NCBI GenBank assembly: GCA_037043015.1
Contig: CM073330.1
Span: 4,985,263-5,049,262 of the forward strand
Length of the DNA stretch: 64,000 nucleotides
Source: Bryum argenteum
Taxonomy: Eukaryota > Streptophyta > Bryopsida > Bryales > Bryaceae
Reading direction: 5' to 3'
Position 1 is the stretch's first letter, and each line of letters opens with the position of its first letter. Positions 22,201 through 34,200 of the stretch are shown piece by piece. The notes beneath the pieces were generated by a model that saw only the letters and a program-made list of their open reading frames with translations, was not told the origin of the DNA and did not search any database. Made by a program: the position numbers and the translations under genes.

Positions 22201-25200
22201 TTCTTTCTGGCACCACTTCTGAATGTGACCTCTGTGATATGGCTGGTCAGACTCACCTGAGCCAGGTAGAAGCAGATTACAAAGAGAAGTTGGGGAAGGA
22301 ACAAAAAGCTCGGGAGGAGGCAGAGAAAGTAAGAAAGCCTGTCATTTCCTATTTGTCCGCTTTCCTTTTGCCCAACGAATGAATCTGGATTATTTAGACA
22401 CCATGATGCTTACGTGGTACAGTTAATCACAGGAAGCTGCCGCGACAAAGGAGAAGCTGGAGAAGATCCTTGTGGAGGTGAACGCTGACGCTGTCAAAAC
22501 CAAGGACAGCAGAGATTTCCTTTCTCTTGCGGACAAGCCATACACGGGGCCAATGTAAGATAAACTTCTCTTTGTATTGATGGTTTTTTTGTTATTCACT
22601 TTCGTCATTAGATTCTGTCTCCGCGAGTTTGTTGGTCAGATGTTCCTAGTCGCGGTCGTACGTTCATTGAGTTTGTGCAACTCAAGAGAAAGATAGGATG
22701 CAAGCTTGCTCGTGTTCTTCCTTTCGGTGCATTATTTGATTAACATCAGATCTCGTTCTGTTTTGATCATGTGTGTTCATGTTATGGTTGTTAGTGACGG
22801 ACAGTTGGCACTCGAGTTTCCTGGTGATGGCGACCTCATACCAGTTGTGCCATCTGAGGTGTCAGGGACAGCTCTTGCCGCAGCTCTTTTGCGGGATGGT
22901 TGGAGTGTAAGTGACATCCTTGGGCTAATGAGTAGTCATCATAACTTCTATGGTTTCACCGTCGCATTATGGAAATAATATCTCTTGAAGACCTGAAGTG
23001 TGCCAAGCTTTAATTTTCTAAAGTCAAAATAAGATTACCTCATGCATCAAGACGGAATGATGGAATTTTCGCATGCATGATGTTTTTATGCACTTAAAAG
23101 TAAGGTCACTGAATACAGTATCTAAAGAATTTCTTCTAGGATTTACAGTTTGTTAGCTGCTACCAATGAGATGAACTTCATGTTGCTCACATCAGCTATC
23201 GATTAGGATATTCTATTCTTGCAATCATTGTACAACTCAATCACGGTATCTTATTCGTTTGTTTTGGTCATATTAGGAATTGTAATCGTTAACTTTGTTG
23301 ATTTTGTTGCGTTTTCTATTGTGGTTGTTGTCGAGAATGTGGGTAGTATACGAGTATTTCTGACTATAAGTGTGTTATATACAGTTGGCAAAGATGTACA
23401 GCAAGTACCAAGAAGCTGTGGACGCCTGGCGTCATGAGAGGCAAGAACGGCAACATTCTCAAGCACTGCTTGAGCGGGTGGGTATTACTTTGCATCGTAT
23501 TTTAGTTCAAAGAATTCTACAAGTATACCATTTTGTGGAGTGATTCTGGATTGTAGTTCTCGTTGTGTTCAGACATTTACATGGTTCTAATAATATAAAA
23601 ATCTCGAGATTTGCAGGTCCTCCATGAAATTGAGCTGAGAGCGGAGGTCATCATGGATGAACGAGGTATATATTGCTTTGATTATTCGAGGGTCCTACAG
23701 ATATGGATCTCTTCAGACTGTCCCAAGTTTTATCATTATTGTATAGTTCTGGTTAATATTCCAAGAACTTGACAGTAGCACTTGTGGTACTTACAGTCGC
23801 GCACAACCAGATGGTTGAGGCTTACCATAAGATGGAGGAGAAGCTTCACCAGTACCTCGAAGATCAAACTGCACTCGACAACGCCTGCAAGGATATGAAG
23901 GTGAGCTTGCACGGCTCCTTACGGCAATTATTCATTTCTAGGCGATTTTTACGGAGTTGTTTCTGATACCTGAACTATCAGGCTGAATTGCGAAAGCGGG
24001 AGAGGGAGCTGAACGTGGAGAGAAAAGAGAAAGAAGACCTTCAAACTCAGGTGAGATAGGCGTTCAGGTCTTTAGTATGGACAAAAGTTCCTGAGATAGC
24101 TCCGAGACCAAAGGACTGATCTTGATGAGGCATCGATGGTTGAGATTCCGCTGCCACTTTGTTCATAGGAGGCCATTAGAACATCGGAGACTATCTTAAG
24201 ATTTCTGTTTTATCTATTTAGTATCGATTCAGCCTCTGGGAGCGAGACTAGTTGATGTCCGCAAGTTGAGCTCTTATTGTCTTGCAATTACTGTATTATT
24301 GAAGATCATACGTATCTGCTGTTTGCAGGTTGCAGTCCTACTCAAGGAGTGTTCTGATGTGCAACACCGTTTTGGAATTGGTGAACAAAATGGTGGTGAA
24401 TATCTCGAAATCGAGGCTTCGAAAACAGATATCACTTCTTCGGACGCTGTCATCTCTGAAAGGCTTGTAAGGACTCTGAAAAGACTTCTTTTTATACAGA
24501 TCTTCCTTACCGCTTCTTCTTGAGTCTACTGACCCCTAATTCTTGGCTACTCTAGGTGTTAAATTGGTGTCGACCTTTGTTATTTCGAATAATCATATAA
24601 TTTAATTTATGCAATGTGTTCTGCCCAGCTCACATTCAAAGACATCCGAGGAATGGTGGAGCAGAATTCACAATTACGGAAAGTTGTGCGAACATTAGGA
24701 CAGCAGAATGAACATAGAGAGAAAGAGCTGAAGGTATGCACTTATTCCATCTCACTTCTTTGATACAATAAGGAAGTAGGTCCCATTTTTCGAGCTTGTT
24801 TCTTTATACTCGTCTAATATCATCTGGAAGCTCGTGATATTGGCTGCACTCACTCTAGTTATTGCTACTGTTGCAGGAAGAATTTGAGGCAGAGCTAAAG
24901 AGACGCCTTGAAGAGATAAGTCGTAAGGTTGCCGAAACCGTTAAAAAGAGTGAAGAGCAGTCGGATATTATTGAAAGGCTTCATGGAACTGTAAGTTCTA
25001 ACGATTATCTAGTCTTCTCTGCCAGAGGCTTTAGAATCGTATGCTAGCAGTAACATCAATATTAAAGCGATGTGAAGAAGCTGCTCACATCTGTTCTGGT
25101 TCTTGTGACGCTTTGACCCTTCGGCTCAAGTGGGTTCTTGGGTTTTCATTAATTTCCATTCGTTCGTGGCTTATATATTTCCATCCCAATTCATATCTAT

Positions 25201-28200
25201 AAACTGTTCCATGTTAATTCTCACTGAAACTTACTTGGACCCTTAGTTACTCATAAGAAGTACCATCTTCCTTTCCAGGTCGGTATGTACAGAAGGCTCT
25301 ATGAAGAGCAGATGCATCAACGTCGTACACAACAGAATGCTGGAGTACCTGCGTTGGCTTCAGGTGCAGGCCTTAGTAATGTCTTTAAGTTCAAATACAG
25401 CGTAATTTCATTATTGAATGTTATTGATGTCTCAATGTCTCACATGAAGTATGTGTTTTCTGTATGTTCGCCTTTGTTGATGTGCTTTCATTCCGAGCAA
25501 TATTGGTTGATTGTCTTTGTAATTTCCTTAGACTCCGCGATATGCCACAGTCGATGAGCATGGGTAATGTCATCAGTCCATTAGTTGGGATGTGGCCGAG
25601 ATTAATAAGTCTCAATACCTCATAGAGCTGATTTCTGAACCGCTATTGTAGGAAGTACACTGGCGTGCATTTGAACTGAAGATCTGGTCAGTATTGAATA
25701 ATTGGTCGTTGATTGATTTGCAGGAAATAGTCAGGATCTTCGCAAGCTTCTTGATAGTTCTCAGGTATATTCATCTTGCACTTTTGCTTACACTAGCGAG
25801 CTGCTAACATATTTGTCTGTCTCGTGAAGAACTTCTTACCTGATTTGCTTCCTTTTTTAAAAAAAAATCTGAATAGGAAGAGATCGGTAAAATGCGTGAA
25901 GAAGCTACATCTCGAGTAAAAGAGTTGGAAGAGGAGCTTAGTAGAGCCAGGTTGGTGCCTTCATTTATCACTCTAGCACATTGACCTGATTTCTTAAATT
26001 TAATATTAGCTCATCAGTTCTTTAATATCGAAGAACTATTATATCCACACATCAATTTCTCTCTAATGAAATCATGATCCTTTGTGGGCTCTAAATTGGA
26101 TAACAGGCAGGAAATTACGACCATGCGTGTAGAGGGAGCTCGAACTGATGCTGAGGCCTCCTTTGCAAGGGACCAGCTTGCATCCCTGATGCGTGAGACA
26201 GAAAACCAGGTCTACTTTTACACCAGTTCATACTTCTAACACTTTTGATTCTTGTCCTAGCACCTTGAAGGCTAGTCTATATTCTTCATTGTAATTTAGA
26301 GTGTCTTCAATCATTGACAGATGAACATGTATTTTGTTGTGAAGTCTCGACGTCGTTCGCATTTGTTTAATCCCTTGAGTCGGGACACCTACATGGCGTT
26401 TTCTTGGAGTAATTACTACTGTACCTTTTCGTTTCCTCCGACTCACTGATTATGGTGTTCAATACTTTCAGAGAAAAGAGATGGAGATAGTGCTTGCAAG
26501 AAACATGGAATTCTCGCAGACAATCACTGACTATCAGCGCCGACTTCGTGAGGGTGCCCAAAAGTTGCAGGCAGCAGAAGATGTTGCCCGCCGTCGCTCA
26601 ATCGAGGTTTGCATATAGTTTCATAGCCGTTTCGTTATGGGGAAAGTTCAGGTCATTAGGGAATGCATGGTTACTATATATTGCAGAGTGAGCATATGAT
26701 GTTTATTTTGTTGTTGTTTAGTTGAACCCTATCCTCGCACTTCTTTTGTCGTTTCAATCAGGGTTTCTGGACTAACGACATACTTGTCATTCCTTGAGTG
26801 TGCAGGCTTCAGTTACAGAAAGGGAGAAGGAACTACTGGCTGCTGCCGAGAAACGAGCTTCTGAAGAAGTGGCGACATTATCTGAGCGTGTGCACCGCCT
26901 ACAGGTATATTGATTCACTGTTCGCGGCTTCTTATCTTAAACCTTGATCATACGTTTAATTTCTTGACACAACGCACTGATCCTTTTATTCTGAATTGTT
27001 GTGCAGGCTGCTCTTGATACTATACACACTGCGGAAGAGGCTCGTGAGGTAGAGCAATGCCGTCAACCCGTCCTTTATTCAGTGATAATGATGCACTTTT
27101 TTATTTGTGTAGATATCTGAGCATTATCTTTGAGCAGTATCTTTGAGCAGTTTAAATCATATCTTATATTGAAATTTCTTGTCTGCAGAGTGTGAGGGCT
27201 GCTGAAAAGAAGAGGATGGAAACTGAGTTGAACAACCTTCAGGTACATTAAGCTTGAATTTTCAGATACACTCCATTGCAGACGATGTTCTATCTGCTTG
27301 TTCTTGCACTTTGTATACTCATGCCGTTTCTGACCAGTCCTTAGTAGGACTTAACATGCTAGTCAGAAGAGAGATGCCTCAGGATATATCTCGTCACTAG
27401 TTGCTGAGTTGTTGAGATTACGGGTTTTTGCAGCAACTCGTTCATTCGAAACATTCTTGAGTATATTTTTTTTTAATATCCACTGCTGAGAAATGTCGAT
27501 GTGGTTCGAAGAGAATCACGTTCTTAGGGATTCTGACATGTCCATCGTAGTCCATATAGAGATCTTTTGGTTCTAATATTCTCTTTGTTGATGTCTGTCG
27601 TTCAGAAAGAGTGGGCTGAGGCAAGAAAAGAGCTGGAAGTAGAACGTGAACATGGTCGGCACTCAACCAGTCAGCGTGATAGGGCTGTAAGTGAGGCATT
27701 GAAACGGGTTGAAGCTGTGAGCAAGGAGCTAGCCGATGCCATGAAGGCTGTCTCCGCTGCAGAGACCCGTGCCCAAGTTGCAGAGGTTTATTTTCTCATG
27801 TCTCTTCTAGAAAATTGCTTTTGTACCTCTCCTCTTTTTGGAAACTATCTGTCCCTTAATGCATAGTTTGGAGCTGTTATTATGACTATCATCTGTTTAT
27901 CCAGACGTTTTGTGTCTTCTTGTCCGGCGGAACTCTTTGTTCTTAGTGAGTCCAGTTCCCCAGACGCTTGGACAGGTCATGATATTGATTAATAAATTGT
28001 AACAAGTGGACATGTTTCAAAATTGTATTCCTCTGACGCTATATTATTGCAGGCACGCTGTGTGGATCTGGAGTCGAGCTTGAAGAAGGCAGATGATAAG
28101 GTGGGTCAACTGTGAAATGGTTACAGTTTTATTTTGCATCTACTATGCACTCTCTCCTACTTTGCACTCGCTACATGGAAGTAATATGTTGTACCGTGCA

Positions 28201-31200
28201 GATTATGCTGGCTCTTGGAGGCTCGAAGACTCTGATTAGCGAAGATGGTGTTGCCGTAGACGTTGATGGCGAGGTAAGTTGTTAACCCCGGTTTTCAATG
28301 GCGTGGATAGCAGAAATCTTCATGCTTTACTTCAGTTATTTAACAATATCGCATTATTGTGTTAGCGTATCTGCTACTATTTATTACTGTAAAAGGCACC
28401 GTACTACTGAATCTCACTTGCTCTTTTGTTCATTGTTGAAGTTCTGCACCCTTCTATGCATTAACGTTTCGTTTTTTTCTTTTCAGATAATGCTAAAGCT
28501 TCAGCAAACGAAGGAAGAATTAGAGCGTGTGAAAGAGGATTTGGCAGCTGCGAAGATCCACACTGAGCAAGTGAGTGTTACAAATGGTTGTTCTTTTGTA
28601 TCCATTTTGAACATACACTACTGCAGCTCTTCATTTCATGTGTGCTTTTGTTCAGTCGCTGAACAATACCTTGTCTGTGTCTGCAGTACAAAAAGATTGC
28701 TGATGCTAATGAAGAAGCTCTGAAACAAATGGAGGAAGCTTATTCCAGTTACAAGGATGAGGTATTTGGAATCAGAACTAGCTCATAGTTAATAAAATAT
28801 TCCATAGGTTTTGCATATTGCTTGAAGTTGCATATTCGAAGTATGGTTCACTGAAATTCATGTTCTTGCAGTCCGAACGCAGACGAGAAGCACTGGAGTC
28901 TGAGGTCGCAGAGCAGCAGAAGCGACTTAGCGAATTGGAGGTCGAAGTTTCAGAGAAAGACAAAGCAGCTGGTGTTGCTTCTGAGGAAAAGGATAAGGCC
29001 CTCACAACTGCGTTCAAGGAAATTGCTTCTCTGAAAGAATTTCTTGCCTCCAAAGAGTAAGTGATAAGTAACTTATCAATAAGTTCCCCAACTCTTTAGT
29101 CAAGTCCCAATACCCGCTTTGTTCATTATGAAGTTGGATCCTCTTGCAAGATTCATGATCGTGTTTTTCGTAAATGTTGGTTTCTTTGTCGGGTACCTGC
29201 ATAACGATTTGATTCTTTTCTTCAGCGCCACTTTGATGGCATCAGATGAAAAGATTTCGACCTTAAAGGATGAGGTGGAAAAACTCCGCAAGCAATGGCG
29301 TGAAGCTCAGAACAATTACGAGAAACAGGTCTGATGTTGACCTTACTTGGTGGATCAGGTTACAATGCGTTTCATCTCACCTCTACCATCTCACTGATAT
29401 ATCTTTTCATGATTTTCAGGTATTGAGGCAAGCGGATACAATTAGAGACTTAACCACGACATCCGAAAAACTTTCAAGTCTTGAGGAAGCAGAGCGATCT
29501 TTGCGTGACCGTGCAGAGAGCGCTGAAGCGGAGTTGGTATGCATTCATCTCATTTGAGAAATTTTTATGGCTTTGAGTATCTTTTGTGGTGTTCAGAAGA
29601 ATTGTATCTCCTCCTGATTTGTTGAATGTTCCTCGTACAGGGAACTCTGCACGTGAAGTGGGCAATGGAGAAGTCCTCGTTGGAGTCTGCCAAGCTTGAA
29701 GCAGATAAGAAAATTAAGGAGTTGGATGAACAGGCAAGTAAACTTTTAGACAGTTTAACATTAATGAGGACACAGGAATCTCTTATGTACATACCATATG
29801 GTTTTTGATCGTAGTATTATTAGTTCTAAGTTCGTCGGCTCCTGGTTTTCTTGTTGTATCAGATGTACTTTGTTGACTTGTGATAGGTTATAGTGGTGGG
29901 AGTGTATAGTATGTCCTCTTACGGCGAGAGGAGGGTGGTATATTGTGCAGAATCAAATATTGCTGGACAGACTGGAAGGGATGCACATAGTTGCTGCCGA
30001 GTCTGAACGGAAAGCCTCCTCAGCCGTTACTGAAGGAGCAGGGGAAACCTCTGAAGTTCAAGGAGAGTCTGACCTGCAAAATGTGATCAGATATTTGCGC
30101 CGATCGAAAGAGACGGTTCGTCGCCTTGATTACGATCTAAGCTTTAACTTTATTTTTTATTTACGTTGGGGGATTGTCTAGTAACCTTTATTGTATCCTG
30201 CAGGTTGACATGGAACTAACATTGATGAAGCAAGAACGGGTTCGGTTGCAAAAGCAGGTATTTGATACTCAGATTGCACTATTAATATTCTTCAAAGTTT
30301 ACTCGATTGTCAGATGCACTACGTCACTAGCACAGTGGTCATATAAGTGATCTATTTGACGGTTCTCATCTCAAGGCACCTGAAGCAGATTCTTGAAGAA
30401 TCTTAACTCGCATGTAAAAATCTGTCATCTGATCTTTGTTGGGGGGTGCGACATTCACCTCTTAAAGTGCAATCCAAATGCATCTCTCTTTTTAGATGTG
30501 CTCATCCTCGAGCTTGTGTTTTGATGTTGATTAGCTGGAAGGAGCATACCGAGCAGCTGAAGAAGCTCAAACAAGTCTGCGACGGGAGCATGAAAGTGCA
30601 CGGGCCAGTTTGTATAGTGATGAGGAATTTCGAACTCTTCAGACCCAGGTGCCTAAGCAACTGCTAACACTTTTTTCGAAATTGCTACTTTGTACACTTC
30701 GCTGATTCTAATTTAATGGGGTGCTTTGAATTACCATTTGGGTGTTCCTTTTATTGGAGAATCAAAAGGTTCTGTAGAATTAGTTAGTAGGGCCACCGAT
30801 TTTGTTCGCTGGTTTTGATTTCGGTATTTCCTTTGCACAAAACAGGTCAGGGAACTCAATCTTCTTCGAGAAAGCAATGCCGAACTTCGAGAAGAAAACA
30901 AGAAGTCCTTTGAAGATGCCAGGGTGAGATACGTCTCTGTGACTGATCGTTCAGTTTCTTTTTATCTTATTTCCTTCATGTATCTGTGCAGTGATTTACT
31001 CGTCACTAGTGGTCTTTATTATTATATGGTACTTATACTGTTAGAATACTTTATCTTAGTTCTGTCCAAGCCAGGGGACACTAAATACTGACAATAATTG
31101 AGTACTTTGCTAGGAATGGCGCGATAAGACAAGAGAGGCGCAAGCAGAGTTGGAGCCGTTACGCAAGCGCCTACGAGAGAAGGAGGTGGACTTGGAGGCA

Positions 31201-34200
31201 AGTGCACGGACTTTGGAAAGTCAGAAAGCGCAGACCCAGCGATGGGAGAAAAGGGTGACACAGGTTAGTAACATAGCTGATTTTCTGTCATAGACTATCT
31301 GGTGTATTTGATCGAAATGTGGATACTTCTAATTTCAGTATATTTTTACCGTTTTATTTCGGAAAAGGTGGGTGCACTTATTTATCTACACCTTAAGTCA
31401 TACTCTCTTGAGGTGTGTGCAGTTGTTAGAAAAGTACAAGGCTGTGGACTTGGATGAATATCAACGAGTGAAGACCGAGCTTACTACAGTTCAGGTATAA
31501 AGAATCGGTTTCGTTTCTCCATTGAGTACATCCCATTTCTCCCCTTTTTATTGTCATGCACTTTGTTCTCATCTCATCGCCTATCCAGGATCGGGAGAAG
31601 GCAACTAGTGCTGCTCTAGAGAGTGCCAGGAAGGAAATTCAGGACTTAAAAAATATTATATCAAAGAACGAGGAGGAGAAGCAAGCCAGGGATGCTATTA
31701 TCAGTGGTTTAGAAAAACGGGTGGCAGAATTAGATCAGAAACTTCAAGAAGCTCTACACAATGAGGTATGTGTGTCAGCAAAGTTTGGCTGGAAAGCACT
31801 GCCAGTGTTTTACACCCTTTTTATGTTCTTACTACTATGTTCGAGAGTAGCCATTTTGCACTAGAAACCATTTCGTAGGTAATTATCGTAATAGGATCCT
31901 TTCAGAAAATGTGGGACGTTATCCATTGTGGTAGGATGGAAAGCACTTTTAGATTTTGGAGGAGATCAATTATATTCTAGCAAGTGGGTCGATTGAAACT
32001 TGTCTTGATCTCATCAATGTTCATAACTCCACGCAGAGTAAGGTGACGATGGAACTCACTCGGTTCAAAAAGCATGCAGCATTCCAGAAGGTACTACTCA
32101 GCTCCTGTGCCCAAAGCTATTCCTGACTAATTAGAAACTTTATAGTTGGTTCTGATGCTCCATCCTCTGCAAGGTTCTTACTCAAACCGATTGGTTGTGT
32201 AGAAAAAAATTGACGACTTAAACAAGGAGAAGGATGACCTCACAAAAACCGTTGAAAATTACAAGAAGCAGAATGAGGAGCTCAGAACCAGTGGTAAGTG
32301 CTCATACCGAAGCTCTTGCGTTGGAGATAGTCGGTTGCAGATAATGCTCGTGTACTCAGTTTGGCTTTCCACCGCCTCGATGTGCTTCCTTTGAGGTTAC
32401 AATTTGATGTATCCATTCGATTTGCAGGTAGACGGCATGGAGGAGATCAATTAGCTGCAAAGCAGTTTGAATCGCGGCTAGAGCAGGCTCAAAAGGAGTA
32501 CAAGGACAAACTGGAGCAGAACGAAAAGGAATCAGCTGCTCGTCAAGAGCAAATGCAGAGAGAGAACGAAATCTCAATAAGAGAGAAAGAGACTCGCATC
32601 CAGGTCTCTATCATTATATCACCTTATTGGCAGTTGCAGATCTCGTCCCAGTCGATTCTAGTTGGATACTTTTGTCGGTTTCTAATTGCTGCTGTATCGT
32701 TTGACCAGGTCCTAGAGAAAGCTCTTGAGCGAGAGAAGGAAGAAGCAAAGAGGGAAAAAGCAAGGAGAATGAAGAATGACAAAGCTTATTTGGAGTTCAA
32801 TCAAAAAACCCAGCAGGTATCACTTCTCGTCTTATTTTGATGCCATTTAGGAACAGACAATCTTCACATTTACAGGAGTAACTCTTTGATCTTTACATCG
32901 AGGAATCGATATATACCATTCAGCTGGAGCGGAAGCATTGACGGTTCTGTTGGTATCGCGTAGGACAAAAAGAAAGTGATGGAGGATTTGGATACTTTAA
33001 AGTTGGAGAATGAGCAATATCATGCGGTATGGGCTTTCATCATTTAGCATAGGCTTCAAATGTCCATTTGCCATACTGATCACATCCTTGTGTTTGCTGG
33101 ATCCATTCACTTTCTGATACTCAGAGTTTACCTTCTTTGTTTTGCAGCAATTGGTAAGTGCTGGCCTGCTTACGGATCCCATACCAAAGGCTGCAGAGCG
33201 TGAGGAGACTGGGGCTACAAACATAGCCACTCTTCAACCAATGATAGAAGAAGTGGCACCAGAGACATCAACTGCTGCTGCCCCTGCTGCTTCCTCTAGT
33301 ACATCTGCTCTTCCGTCTTCTACGACAACAACTGCAGTTGTCGTGGAGTCTCCACTTTTAATCGAACCGACTCAAATAACTGCAGTTGTTGTAGAGCCTC
33401 CCAGTACTTTTGCAGAGCCTGCCACTGGAATGCCAATTCCGCCCATTGCACCATCATCTGTGGTTCCAGCTGCTCCTGCTGTAATTCCAGGTTCGACCCA
33501 TTTTGATCTGTATCCTAGGTGACATTGTCAAATCCGGCTTGCATTACGAATGATCACTTCGTTTTAGTTTGTGGTCAACGATAGTCTCCAGAAGAAGATT
33601 CATCTCAAGTTACTGATACTAGGTTGTCTTTTTGAACAGTGCCTCCTCCATCATCTTCTCCAAGCAATGTTGTTGGAGGGCCAACTTCAGTGCCTCCTTC
33701 GCGACCACCTCTTAGATCAACATCATCTACCGGTACTACTGCTCCGGCAAGACCCAGGGTGCTGCCGATTGCACCTGTGGTTACTCCACCTACTTCTGTT
33801 GCAATGAACCCTGACAGGGAACGGGAGATGAATCAACTCCGCGCAAGAATTCTCGAACAAGAGGTAACTTGACTTGCTGAATCCTTGATAAGTCCCTGTC
33901 CATTAGTATTTCTCGAACAAGAGGTAACTTGAATTGCTGAATCCTTGATAAGTCCCTGTCCATTAGTATTTCTCGTTATAACATGCTTTTTACTTCTCGA
34001 CAGAACAAGCGTAAAACTCGGCCTCGTTTGATCCGGCCTCGCATTGAACCTCTTGGAGCAAGCACCAGTAACATGGAAGGCGGAGACGGTGCGCAAGAAG
34101 GAGCATTGGAAATGGCTGATACGGATGTTGAGGCTGTGGCTCCAGCAATTTCAGAAGTTCCTGATAATGCAGGCTCACCATCAACTACTGCGGTGGCTGA

